NCBI GenBank assembly: GCA_963747595.1
Contig: CAVVFO010000002.1
Span: forward strand, 1,798,001 to 1,862,000
DNA from: Oleiagrimonas sp963747595
Lineage (GTDB): Bacteria; Pseudomonadota; Gammaproteobacteria; Xanthomonadales; Rhodanobacteraceae
Direction: 5' to 3'
DNA: 64,000 bases
A program made the position numbers and the translations under genes. Under the pieces are notes generated by a model. It was not told where the DNA came from, did not search any database, and worked only from the letters and a program-made list of their open reading frames with translations. Shown piece after piece: positions 27,502 through 36,155 of this stretch. Each line of letters begins with the position of its first letter. Positions within the stretch are counted from its first letter, which is position 1.

Positions 27502-27990
27502 ATGCAGCGTTGGTCCGCGGCGAGCAAAGCCGATCACACGCGTGGGGCGCGCCGCCTGCTTGCGATGGCATTCGCCATGGCAGCCGTGCTGGTGGCCATC
27601 GATGCATGGCTACTCACGACAGGCCACGCGCACATCTCGCACCTGGTCACGCCGGTGGCATGCATTCTGCCGCTGGCGGCATCCGGCGCGGCGCGTCACC
27701 GCCGGACCATGCGCGCCCTTGTCGATGACGTGTGGCTGGAACATGACCGTGTCCACATGCGTCGCGGCGAAACGCAGCAGGACATCGCGCTGCACGACAT
27801 TCTCTACGTGCGGCTTTCCACGCGCTTCCACCGCGCCACGCTGATGCTGCGTTGGCCCGGCCCACTGGGTAAACAGGCCAGTTTCACGCTGCCGCCGAAA
27901 GGCACCGACGCGTGGCAGTTCGTGGTCCGCGACCTGCCGTTGCGCATCGAGGAAGCGGCGTGGCAATCCGCCAGGGACGGCATCTCCTGA
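27502..27990 (+). CDS. Small membrane protein, unknown function
   Basis: 162 residues with two hydrophobic helices close together (LLAMAFAMAAVLVAIDAWLL and HLVTPVACILPLAASGA), then a soluble C-terminal half of alternating strands (VWLEHDRVHMRR, DILYVRLSTRFHRATLMLRW) that resembles a PH-like bacterial domain. I cannot name a family with confidence. A good AAAGGAGT ribosome site precedes the ATG at 27502. The gene is divergent from maeB and ends 32 nt from the xylB stop, where CGCCG-ACGA-CGGCG could form a small hairpin. Confidence 0.55.
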   Translation: MQRWSAASKADHTRGARRLLAMAFAMAAVLVAIDAWLLTTGHAHISHLVTPVACILPLAASGAARHRRTMRALVDDVWLEHDRVHMRRGETQQDIALHDILYVRLSTRFHRATLMLRWPGPLGKQASFTLPPKGTDAWQFVVRDLPLRIEEAAWQSARDGIS

Positions 27991-28022
27991 CGCATCGCCG
28001 ACGACGGCGCTGTACGACAACG

Positions 28023-29525
28023 TCAGCCTTCTGCCTGTCCGGGATATTGATGCCGCAATGCATCCAGATACCGGGCGTACACATCGGCATATACACGCAC
28101 CTGTTCCGGCTGCGGGCGGGTGGCCGTGGCGGGATCGATATCGACCGCTTCGGTGCACAGCGATTCGAGCGATACGTCATCGCCGCGCACGCCGCGCTCG
28201 CACCAGGCGGCCTGCAAGGCGGCGCCCAGAGCCGCAGCTTCGCCCACCCGCGGGCAGGCCAGCTCCACGTTCATCACGTTGGCCAGGATCTGGCGCCACA
28301 CCGGGCTCCTGGCGCCGCCGCCGGTCAGGCAAACCTGATCCGGCGCGATGCCCAGATCCGCCAGCAGATCAAGGCCGTAACGCAGACCGAAAGTCGCGCC
28401 TTCCAGCACGGCGCGGCACAGATTGTCGGCATGCATGTTCTGCGGCGTCAGGCCCAAGATGCTGCCACTGGCCTCGGGCAGCGCCGGCACGCGCTCACCG
28501 TTGAAGAACTGCAGCACGGTGATGCCGTCCGCGCCCGCCGGCGCGCGTTCGACGGCGGCATTGAAGGCCGGGATATCCAGATCGAACATGCGCCGCACCA
28601 GCGTGGTGGCCGAGGTCACGTTCATGGTGCAGATCAGCGGCAGCCAGCCGCCGTGGCTGGCGCAGAAGTTGGCCACCAGCCCCTCGCCACCCAGCGCCGG
28701 CTGTTCGGAGCTGGCATACAGCGTGCCGGAAGTGCCAAGGCTCACGGTCACGGCGCCGGGCTTGATGTTGCCGGTGCCGATGGCGCCCATCATGTTGTCG
28801 CCACCGCCGGAGGAAACCACCACCTCCGCGCCCAGCCCCAGGCGTTCGGCAACATCCACGCGCACGCGCCCGACTGCTTCGCGCGATTCGATCAGGCGTG
28901 GGAGGACCCTGTCTGCCTCCAGTTCCGGGGCAATGACCGCAAACACGTCCTCCCGCCAGACGCGGCGGCGGGTGTCGAAGTAGCCGGTGCCGGATGCATC
29001 GCCGGGTTCGGCGCAGCGTTCGCCGGTAAGATGGAAATTGAGGTAATCATGCGGCAGCAGGATGGTGGCAATGCGGTCATACGCATCGCGATGATGCTTG
29101 CGCAGCCAGGCGATCTTGGAGGCCGTGTAGCCGGTCTGCAGAATCAGCCCGAGCTTGTCCAGACAGCCCGACTCGCCACCCAGCGCCTCGATCAGTTCGG
29201 CATTTTCCGCGGCTGATTCGGTATCGTTCCACAGCTTGCCGGGATACACCGGCACGCCATCGGCATCGAGCGCCACCATGCCGTGCTGCTGCCCGGACAC
29301 GCCGATGGCCCGTACCTGGCGAGCGGAAACCCCGGCCTTGTCGATGGCGTCCGCGAACGCCGTCTCGAACGCATCGATCCACCACTGTGGCTGCTGCTCG
29401 CTGCGCCCATGCACGCCGCTGATCAACTCATGCGCGGCAGACGCCTCGCCGATGATGCGCAGGCTCTCACCATCGACAATGACCACCTTGGTGCTCTGCG
29501 TACCGCAATCGACTCCAAGGTACAT
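28023..29525 (-). CDS. xylB: Xylulokinase
   Basis: 500 residues of the FGGY kinase family. Phosphate-1 motif GVDCGTQSTKVV, SGQQHGMVALD (the xylulokinase hallmark), LWNDTESAAE, LLPHDYLNFHLTG, SSGGGDNMMGAIGTG and the adenosine motif LTGGGARSPVWRQI are all present. It phosphorylates D-xylulose to xylulose 5-phosphate for the pentose phosphate pathway. It lies 49 nt after the polyol dehydrogenase with its own AGAGGA site, so the two are one operon. No xylose isomerase is in the window, which suggests that xylulose comes from a pentitol here. Confidence 0.93.
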   Translation of the reverse strand: MYLGVDCGTQSTKVVIVDGESLRIIGEASAAHELISGVHGRSEQQPQWWIDAFETAFADAIDKAGVSARQVRAIGVSGQQHGMVALDADGVPVYPGKLWNDTESAAENAELIEALGGESGCLDKLGLILQTGYTASKIAWLRKHHRDAYDRIATILLPHDYLNFHLTGERCAEPGDASGTGYFDTRRRVWREDVFAVIAPELEADRVLPRLIESREAVGRVRVDVAERLGLGAEVVVSSGGGDNMMGAIGTGNIKPGAVTVSLGTSGTLYASSEQPALGGEGLVANFCASHGGWLPLICTMNVTSATTLVRRMFDLDIPAFNAAVERAPAGADGITVLQFFNGERVPALPEASGSILGLTPQNMHADNLCRAVLEGATFGLRYGLDLLADLGIAPDQVCLTGGGARSPVWRQILANVMNVELACPRVGEAAALGAALQAAWCERGVRGDDVSLESLCTEAVDIDPATATRPQPEQVRVYADVYARYLDALRHQYPGQAEG

Positions 29526-29574
29526 GACGCGTTCCTCTGCTTGTCTGCTGAAAAAAGGAATCGTCGATGCGGGT

Positions 29575-31047
29575 TTACCGCAAGGATTCGAGAGTGGCGC
29601 GCGCCCCTTTTTCGTGCAACAGCGTCAGGGCATGCGTGTAGGCATCGACGAATCTCCGATTGTCGACCAGATCGCCGAAAATGTCTCGGTTGCGGATGAA
29701 TGCCAACGGTTGCGTGCGATTTTCCTGTGCCGTCGCGTGCAGCGTGTCTTTCAATCGATCCACGATCTCGATGGGCTCACCACGTTCGTCCACGCCCTCG
29801 GCATAGCGCGCCCAGCTCGCCACCACCGCCGCCGAGCGCTTGATCTCGCCGCCGGTTTCCAGCTGCCTCCTGACCACCGGGAGAAGCCACTTGGGAATGC
29901 GGTCGCTGCTCTCAGCGCACAGCCGCGCCAGCGTGTCCCTGATCTCGGGATTGGAAAACCGTTCGATCAGCGTGTGTTTGTAGTCATCCAGATCCACGCC
30001 CGGCACCGGCGGCAGCGTCGGCGTGCCCTCCGCGTTCATGTAGTCCAGCAGAAAAGCGCTGAACAACGGATCCTGTGCGACTTCATGGGCGTAACGGTAC
30101 CCTGCAAGGTAGCCGAAATAGCACAGCGCCTGATGGCTGGCGTTGAGCAGTCGCAGCTTCATCAGCTCGTACGGCTCGACGTCGTCCACCACCTGCACGC
30201 CGGCCTCCTCATACGGTGGCCGGCCCTGGTTGAAATGGTCCTCCAGCACCCACTGCGTGAATGGCTCGCAGACCACCGGCCAGGCATCGTCCACATCGAA
30301 CCGCTGCCGCACTTCGTCGCGATCGTCGTCCGTGGTCACCGGGGTGATCCGGTCCACCATGGAATTGGGGAACTGCACGTGGGCATCCATCCATGCACCC
30401 AGCTCGGCATCCTTGCGCGCGGCGAAGGCGACGAACATCCGGCGAGCCACGTCGCCATTACCCTGGATGTTGTCGCACGACATCAGCGTGAACGGCGCGA
30501 TGCCGCGTTCGCGCCGTCGCCGCAGCGCCTCGGTGACCAGTCCGAAGATGGTCTTCGGCGTCGCCCCCACCTGCAGGTCGTGCCGGACGTCGGGGTTGCC
30601 GAAGTCGAACTCGCCGCTGACGTGATGAAAGTTGTAGCCGCCCTCGGTGACCGTCAGGGAGACGATGCGGATGGCCGGATCGGCCATTTTCTCGATCACC
30701 ACCACCTCGGGTTCGTCCGGCGCGAACAGGTACTCGACGATGGAACCGATGATGCGCGCATCGTGGGTCCCGTCCGCATGTTTGACGATGAGCGTGTACA
30801 ACCCGTCCTGGGCGCTCATCACATCGCGCATGCGCGCATCGGAGGGCATGACACCCACGCCGCAGATGCCCCAGTCCAGCGCCTTGCCGTCGCGCATCAG
30901 CTGGTCCAGGTACATCGCCTGATGGGCACGATGAAAGCCACCGACGCCAATATGGACGATGCCCGCCTGCACGCGCTCACGCGGATAGGCAGGCGCCTTC
31001 ACGGCCTCCGGCAGCTGCGGCAGCGACGCCGCATTGATCGATGGCAT
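29575..31047 (-). CDS. Polyol dehydrogenase of the mannitol/arabinitol long-chain family
   Basis: 490 residues. The N-terminal NAD domain opens with VHIGVGGFHRAHQAMYLD; the C-terminal domain has the family signature KLRLLNASHQALCYFGYL with catalytic Lys, Asn and His. Members oxidise D-mannitol, D-arabinitol, D-sorbitol or altronate/fructuronate. Being followed by xylulokinase favours D-arabinitol 4-dehydrogenase (product D-xylulose), but mannitol cannot be excluded. ATG at 31047 has a GAGGAG box 8 nt upstream; an in-frame ATG 30 nt earlier overlaps the operator and is less likely. It is the first gene after an operator-controlled promoter. Confidence 0.85.
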   Translation of the reverse strand: MPSINAASLPQLPEAVKAPAYPRERVQAGIVHIGVGGFHRAHQAMYLDQLMRDGKALDWGICGVGVMPSDARMRDVMSAQDGLYTLIVKHADGTHDARIIGSIVEYLFAPDEPEVVVIEKMADPAIRIVSLTVTEGGYNFHHVSGEFDFGNPDVRHDLQVGATPKTIFGLVTEALRRRRERGIAPFTLMSCDNIQGNGDVARRMFVAFAARKDAELGAWMDAHVQFPNSMVDRITPVTTDDDRDEVRQRFDVDDAWPVVCEPFTQWVLEDHFNQGRPPYEEAGVQVVDDVEPYELMKLRLLNASHQALCYFGYLAGYRYAHEVAQDPLFSAFLLDYMNAEGTPTLPPVPGVDLDDYKHTLIERFSNPEIRDTLARLCAESSDRIPKWLLPVVRRQLETGGEIKRSAAVVASWARYAEGVDERGEPIEIVDRLKDTLHATAQENRTQPLAFIRNRDIFGDLVDNRRFVDAYTHALTLLHEKGARATLESLR

Positions 31048-31069
31048 GGACCTACTCTCCTCGTTACTT

Positions 31070-31138
31070 TTGATCACTTGAGATCAAATGATCACCGATT
31101 GATGAGCGATACTATCGACGGGTTTTCCGCCATGTCAA
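31070..31138 (-). promoter_or_regulatory. Promoter and SorC-type operator for polyol dehydrogenase-xylB
   Basis: Minus strand: TTGACA (31133-31138), 18-nt spacer, TAGTAT (31109-31114). About 22 nt downstream lies the inverted repeat TTGATC-N6-GATCAA (31070-31087), overlapping the shared box GATCAAATGATCA (31082-31094). The operator covers roughly +15 to +32, a repressor position. The identity of the binding protein is inferred from the same layout in front of the SorC-family gene. Confidence 0.65.
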
Positions 31139-31218
31139 TAAACGAGGCGACTGGATCCACTGGAAAGCCTGCGGTGTTGGGAAGCTGGCGACCAAAACAC
31201 GACGCTGCTGGCGCAGGG

Positions 31219-31269
31219 TTGACCTGTGCAAGCGATGCAGTCAAAAATGCAGTGAAGATCAATTGTTCA
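31219..31269 (+). promoter_or_regulatory. Promoter and SorC-type operator for the sugar porter and sulfatase
   Basis: Plus strand: TTGACC (31219-31224), 18-nt spacer, AAAAAT (31243-31248), then TGAAGATCAATTGTTCA with the shared box at 31257-31269, over the expected start site. The stretch TCAAAAATGCARTGAAGATC is the same as in front of the SorC-family gene. The -10 is poor (4 of 6), so activation or weak basal use is possible. Confidence 0.6.
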
Positions 31270-31372
31270 TCGGGATGTCCGCTGCACAATTGCACTCTCA
31301 CGTCCGCACGCGGTTGAACCTGCACGATCATGCCACCCCGGGAGAGAGACAGCGCATGGGCGACCTGAGCTA

Positions 31373-32749
31373 ATGCCCTCGCAGAATGCCGTTGCCGCCG
31401 CGGGAGAACCACCTGCCGTCGTGCGCCCGGGCCTGATCTATTTCTTCGGCTCGCTGGAAGGGCTGGTGTTCGGCTACGACACCGGCGTGGTGGCGGCGGC
31501 GCTGCTCTTCATCAAAAAGGAAATGGCGTTGTCCCCGGCGATGCAGGGACTCATCGTCAGCTCCCTGCTGTTCGGCTCGATCGTTGCCGCGCCGGTCACC
31601 GGATATCTGCGCGAAAAGCTGGGCGCGCGATTGCTGATCAGCCTTTCCGGGCTTTTGTTCCTCATCGGCAGCCTGGGCGCGGCGCTGGCGCCCGACCCGG
31701 TCATCCTCATCGTGTTCCGCATTGTTCTCGGCGTGGCCGTCGGCATGGGCACGGTGCTGGTGCCGGTGTATCTGGCCGAACTCTCGCCCGCGGCCACGCG
31801 CGGGCGCATCACCACGCAATACCAGCTGCTGATCGCCATCGGCATCTTCATCGCCTATATCGTGGGTTGGGCGTTCTCGCTGTCCGGCGACTGGCGCTGG
31901 ATGTTCGGCGTGGCCGCCGCCCCCGCACTGATCCTGTCGCTGGGCTGGTTCGTGCTGCCCGAATCGCCGCGCTGGCTGGTCAAGCGCGGGCGCATCGCAG
32001 AGGCGCGCCAGGTCCTGGCGCAAACGCGCGCAGCCGGCAACGTGGAACGCGAACTGGCCAATATCCAGAAGGTGTCCGCCGCGCGCGGCTTTTCCGTTCG
32101 GGAATTGATGCGTGATCCCTGGCTGCGCCGCGTGCTGCTGATCGCCCTGGCCATGTCTGCGCTGCAACAGGCACTGGGCATCAACACCATCGTCTATTAC
32201 GGCCCCACCATCCTGCAGGCGGCGGGGATTCCCGCCTCGTACGCCATCCTTACCGAAGCCAGCCTGCAGGTGCTGTCGATCCTGAGCACATTCGCCCTGG
32301 GCATGACCGTAGACCGCCTGGGGCGGCGCCTGCCTTTGTTCATGGGCGCGGCTGCCATGACCGTCAGCATGACGGCGCTGGGCATCGTCTTCCACTTCCA
32401 CGCGCTGCACAGCACCTCGGGCTCGGGCTTCGCCGTCATCAGCCTGGCCGTGTTCAAGGTGGCCTTTTCGCTGAGCTGGGGGCCGGTACTGTGGATCGTG
32501 CTGCCGGAAATCCTGCCGCTGAAGGCACGCAGCGCCGGCATGGGCGCGTGCGCCATGGCCATCTACATCGTCAACTTCATCCTGTCCTCGATCTTCCCGG
32601 CGTTGCTTGCCGCCGGCCCCGCCGCCACTTTCGGCACGTTTGCCTTGTTCGGCGTCGTCGCCTGCGTCCTGGTCCGTCGCGCACTGCCTGAAACCGCGCA
32701 ACAAAGCCTGGAGCAGATCGAGGAGGCCGGCGAGAAACGCGCGGCCTGA
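31373..32749 (+). CDS. MFS sugar porter (sugar:H+ symporter family)
   Basis: 458 residues with twelve predicted membrane helices. Sugar-porter signatures are in order: GYDTGVVAAAL in helix 1, the loop RGRITTQYQLLIAIGIF after helix 4, PESPRWLVKRGR before the central loop, QQALGINTIVYYGPTI in helix 7, and DRLGRRLPLF. It carries a monosaccharide or polyol across the inner membrane with protons. The gene is first in a two-gene unit with the sulfatase (37-nt gap) behind an operator-controlled promoter. The first 18 residues before the helix are Ala/Pro rich. The ribosome site is weak, so the start is less certain. Confidence 0.9.
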   Translation: MPSQNAVAAAGEPPAVVRPGLIYFFGSLEGLVFGYDTGVVAAALLFIKKEMALSPAMQGLIVSSLLFGSIVAAPVTGYLREKLGARLLISLSGLLFLIGSLGAALAPDPVILIVFRIVLGVAVGMGTVLVPVYLAELSPAATRGRITTQYQLLIAIGIFIAYIVGWAFSLSGDWRWMFGVAAAPALILSLGWFVLPESPRWLVKRGRIAEARQVLAQTRAAGNVERELANIQKVSAARGFSVRELMRDPWLRRVLLIALAMSALQQALGINTIVYYGPTILQAAGIPASYAILTEASLQVLSILSTFALGMTVDRLGRRLPLFMGAAAMTVSMTALGIVFHFHALHSTSGSGFAVISLAVFKVAFSLSWGPVLWIVLPEILPLKARSAGMGACAMAIYIVNFILSSIFPALLAAGPAATFGTFALFGVVACVLVRRALPETAQQSLEQIEEAGEKRAA

Positions 32750-32786
32750 TCTTTCCTCTTCCACCCAAGTGACCGAGATCCCCACC

Positions 32787-34298
32787 ATGAACGATGCAGC
32801 AAGCCACAGCGGCCCGGCGCAGAAAAGGCGGCCCAACATCATCTTCGTCATGACCGACCAGCAACGCCACGACACCATCGCGGCGGCCGGTTTCGAGCAC
32901 ATGCTGACGCCGCATCTGGACCGCATGGTGCGCGAGGGCGTGTGCTTTTCGCACATGTTCGCCACCTCGCCCTCGTGCGCGCCCTCGCGCGCCAGCGTCT
33001 TCACCGGCCTGTATCCGCACACCAACGGCGTGTTCCGCAATGACGAGCGCTGGACCCACACCTGGGTACGGCAGATGGCCGAGTCCGGCTACCGATGCGT
33101 CAATGTGGGCAAGATGCACACCTCGCCGTTCGAGGATTCGTTCGGTTTCCACGAGCGCCACGTGGTGGAGAACAAGGACCGCGCCAGCTCGCGCCTGCCG
33201 TTCTACCTGGACAATTGGGACAAGGCCCTCTGGAGCCGCGGCTACGAGAAGCCCAGCCGGGTGACGCACCGGCGGCTGGATGATTATCGCGAGCGGCTGG
33301 GCGCCTACGCCTGGGAACTGCCGGCCGATCTGCATCCGGACAATTTCGTGCCGCAGATGGCGGCCATGTGGCTGCAGCGCTATGGCGGCGAAGCCCCGTT
33401 CTTCCTGCAGATCGGCATCCCCGGGCCGCATCCCCCGTACGACCCCACCCAGGAGTTCATCGATCTCTACGAAGACCGTGACCTGCCCGCCCCGATCCGC
33501 GACCAGGCCGCCATGGACGCAGAGCCCACGGCCATGCGCAAGCTGCGCGAGCAGCACCAGTCCGTGGACCACGATGGTGTGGTGCATCTTGCCCACCCCA
33601 GCGCCGAGCAGACACGCCGCCAGCGCCAGCACTATTTCGCCAACGTCTCCATGATCGATGCGCAGATGGGACATCTCATCGATGTGCTGAAAGCCAAGGA
33701 CATTCTCGAGGACACCATCATCATCTTCACCTCCGACCACGGCGACAGCCTCAACGATCATGGCCACAGCCAGAAATGGTCCATGTACGAGCAGAGCGTG
33801 CGTGTCCCAGGCGTGGTCTGGTGTCCGGGCCGCGTGGAGGCCGATCGCCGGGTCAGCGATCTGGTCTCGCTGTTCGATTTCGCCCCCACCATCCTCGATC
33901 TGGCGGGTGTGGAAAAACCCAGGTGGATGGAAGCGCAATCACTGCTGGGCTACCTGCGTGGGGATGCGCCGACGCCACGTGAATACGTGTATTCGGAACA
34001 CGCCGGCGACCGCATCCTCAACGGCACACAGTTCATGACCATGATCCGCAGCAACCGCTGGAAGCTGGTGCATTTCGTCGACAGTGACGAAGGCCAGCTG
34101 TTCGACATGCACGCCGATCCGGACGAGATCCACAGCCTGTGGAACGATCCGGGCCATCAGGACATCAAGAAGTCCCTGATCGGCCAGCTCCTCGACTGGC
34201 GCATCAGGAGCGACCTGACCACGCAAGGCTGGAGTGCAGCCGTGGAACCGGCCTCGGCGCACGCGCCCGAAGGCAACGCCATGCAGCCCGCGCCGTAG
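32787..34298 (+). CDS. Cytoplasmic type I sulfatase
   Basis: 503 residues. C64 in SPSCAPSRASVFTG is the formylglycine site (C-x-P-S-R). The metal site begins at FVMTDQQRHDT and continues with IIIFTSDHGDSLNDHG. There is no signal peptide or membrane anchor, so it acts in the cytoplasm, unlike most glycan sulfatases. A maturation enzyme (FGE or anSME) is not in the window. It follows the sugar porter by 37 nt, which suggests that a sulfated compound is brought in and desulfated. A choline-sulfatase-like or phosphonate monoesterase activity is an alternative. The ATG at 32787 begins the conserved 'RPNIIFVMTDQQ' region. Confidence 0.85.
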   Translation: MNDAASHSGPAQKRRPNIIFVMTDQQRHDTIAAAGFEHMLTPHLDRMVREGVCFSHMFATSPSCAPSRASVFTGLYPHTNGVFRNDERWTHTWVRQMAESGYRCVNVGKMHTSPFEDSFGFHERHVVENKDRASSRLPFYLDNWDKALWSRGYEKPSRVTHRRLDDYRERLGAYAWELPADLHPDNFVPQMAAMWLQRYGGEAPFFLQIGIPGPHPPYDPTQEFIDLYEDRDLPAPIRDQAAMDAEPTAMRKLREQHQSVDHDGVVHLAHPSAEQTRRQRQHYFANVSMIDAQMGHLIDVLKAKDILEDTIIIFTSDHGDSLNDHGHSQKWSMYEQSVRVPGVVWCPGRVEADRRVSDLVSLFDFAPTILDLAGVEKPRWMEAQSLLGYLRGDAPTPREYVYSEHAGDRILNGTQFMTMIRSNRWKLVHFVDSDEGQLFDMHADPDEIHSLWNDPGHQDIKKSLIGQLLDWRIRSDLTTQGWSAAVEPASAHAPEGNAMQPAP

Positions 34299-34468
34299 CG
34301 GCGTCACTCGCCGCACCCCCTTCTGAGCGTCTGCGGCGCGAGCGCTCTGCCTGCCGAAGCCTGCCCCTTCTGCCTGAAGTGCCCTCTCCTTCTGCCTTCG
34401 GCATCTTCCCCCGGCAAGCGGGGGCAGACGTTTTGCCTTGGGTTTTCTTAATGGCCAGGATCAGCTTC

Positions 34469-34578
34469 GTAGAGCGGCTCAAGGATCGCGAGTGACGGAG
34501 CCGCCTGCGTGCGATAAATGATCCAACTCTTCCGCAAGCAGGCGGCTCCGTCGCCTTCGGCTCCTTCAGCCGCCCTAT
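34469..34578. repeat. Intergenic inverted repeat, copy B
   Basis: Left arm GTAGAGCGGCTCAAGGATCG through GACGGAGCCGCCTGCGTGCG; right arm GCAAGCAGGCGGCTCCGTCG through GCCGCCCTAT. The central 15-20 nt are unrelated between copies. The right end is 9 nt beyond the stop codon of the minus-strand GalP/AraE-like porter and it separates that gene from the convergent sulfatase, so it could act as a two-way terminator. Confidence 0.85.
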
Positions 34579-34587
34579 AAAACTCTC

Positions 34588-35988
34588 CTATTGCCCCATC
34601 TTGCGCAATGGCTTGCCGGCCATGAGGTTGCGTTCCAGGTGCTCCAGGGTCACGCCCTTGGTCTCCGGGATCAGCAAGATGGTCAGGATCAGGCCCAGCA
34701 CGTTGAGTCCGCAGAACAGCCAGAAGGTCTGCGCGTGGCCGAAGTGGTTGAGCAGGGTCAGGAAAGTCGCGCCCACGGTGAAATTGGCGAACCAGCCGGC
34801 CGAGGTGGAACAGGCAATGCCGAAATCGCGCCCCTTGATGGGTTGCACTTCGGACGCCAGGATCCAGAACAACGGGCCGCCGGACATGGCGAAGCCGACG
34901 ATGAACACCAGCAGCATGGCCACCGTGAACAGCTGCTCGGGCCGGGTATCGATGCCCAGATGCATCATGGTACCGACCACGCCCAGGCCGATGGTCATGA
35001 TGGTGAAGCCGACATACAGGATCGGCTTGCGCCCCCACTTGTCGACCAGGGCGATGGCAATGAACGTGGACAGCACGTTGATCAGGCCCAGGATGGCGGT
35101 GAACCACAGCTGCGATTCGGTGGCGTAACCCATGTCCGCGAAGATGCGCGGTGCGTAGTAGATCACCACGTTGATGCCGGTCATCTGCTGCAGCACCTGG
35201 ATCAGGATGCCCAGGCCCACCGACCGGCGGAAATTGCGATTCTGCTGGAACATGTGCCAGCCGCGCTGCGGAATCTTCAGCTGCTCCTCGATCTCCGCGG
35301 TCTCGCGACGCACCGTCTGCGGATCGCCGCGCAGCCTGGTCAGCACATCGTGGGCTTCGCTCTTGCGTCCCTTGAACAGCAGCCAGCGCGGGCTGTCGGG
35401 CAGCGCGAAGACGCCCAGGAAGAACAGCGCGCCGGGAATGGCGATTATGCCCAGCATCCAGCGCCAGTTGCCGGTATAGCTGAACGCCGTATCGGACAGA
35501 AACGCCACCAGAATGCCCACGGTGATCATCAGCTGATACAGCGCCACCATGGCGCCGCGGATCCTCTCGGGCGCGATCTCCGCCAGATACAGGGGGGCGG
35601 TAAACGACAGCACGCCGATGGCCACGCCCAGAATCAGACGGCCCGCAAGCAGTACGTCCACGCTCCAGGCCAGACCGCACAAGACCGAGGCGGCCACGAA
35701 GATGAATGCCCCCGTGATCATCGCGCGCTTGCGCCCCAGCGCGGCGGACAGCCGGCCGGTGCCGATGGCTCCGAACGCGGCACCCAGCATCATCCAGCTG
35801 ACGATGCGCTCGATCATGGCGTCGGAGACGTTGAAATCGTGCTGGATGAACTGCTGCGCACCGGAGATCACGCCCACGTCCAGGCCGAACATCAGTCCGC
35901 CCAGTGCGCCCAGGGAACAGGCCAGGATCACGGTGGCCCTGGAATGCTTTACGGCCGCGGCCGCGGCCGTGTCTGTCATGTCGTCCAT
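34588..35988 (-). CDS. GalP/AraE-like sugar:H+ symporter
   Basis: 466 residues, twelve membrane helices. It is close to E. coli GalP and AraE by eye: AALYLAEIAPE-type loop (PLYLAEIAPERIRGAMVALY), YTGNWRWMLGI, LPDSPRWLLFKGR, QMTGINVVIYYAPRIF, GFAMSGGPLFWILASE-VQPIKGRDFGI and the ending PETKGVTLEHLERNLM. It imports galactose, arabinose or a related monosaccharide. The start at 35988 has GGAG 6 nt upstream; a TTG start 39 nt earlier is possible. It is the last gene of the receptor operon, 167 nt after the aldo/keto reductase, with repeat copy C in that gap. Confidence 0.92.
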   Translation of the reverse strand: MDDMTDTAAAAAVKHSRATVILACSLGALGGLMFGLDVGVISGAQQFIQHDFNVSDAMIERIVSWMMLGAAFGAIGTGRLSAALGRKRAMITGAFIFVAASVLCGLAWSVDVLLAGRLILGVAIGVLSFTAPLYLAEIAPERIRGAMVALYQLMITVGILVAFLSDTAFSYTGNWRWMLGIIAIPGALFFLGVFALPDSPRWLLFKGRKSEAHDVLTRLRGDPQTVRRETAEIEEQLKIPQRGWHMFQQNRNFRRSVGLGILIQVLQQMTGINVVIYYAPRIFADMGYATESQLWFTAILGLINVLSTFIAIALVDKWGRKPILYVGFTIMTIGLGVVGTMMHLGIDTRPEQLFTVAMLLVFIVGFAMSGGPLFWILASEVQPIKGRDFGIACSTSAGWFANFTVGATFLTLLNHFGHAQTFWLFCGLNVLGLILTILLIPETKGVTLEHLERNLMAGKPLRKMGQ

Positions 35989-36038
35989 GGTGTCTCCGGT
36001 GGCGTGACGTGATGCCTCAGTGTTCAAACACGCAACGG

Positions 36039-36145
36039 GTAGGGTGGATCAAGGAGCAACGCGACGGATCCGCCTGCTTGCGAGGATGAGCCTATTCCCC
36101 CGCAAGCAGGCGGATCCGTCACTGGCGTTTCTTGACCCGCCCTAC
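36039..36145. repeat. Intergenic inverted repeat, copy C
   Basis: Nearly complete 107-nt element: GTAGGGTGGATCAAGGAGC at the left, GACGGATCCGCCTGCTTGCG, a loop of about 18 nt, CGCAAGCAGGCGGATCCGTC, and TTGACCCGCCCTAC at the right. It lies inside the presumed receptor operon, 10 nt after the stop of the aldo/keto reductase gene and before the GalP-like gene, so its RNA hairpin could reduce or protect the downstream message. Confidence 0.9.
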
Positions 36146-36155
36146 GATTTCGACT

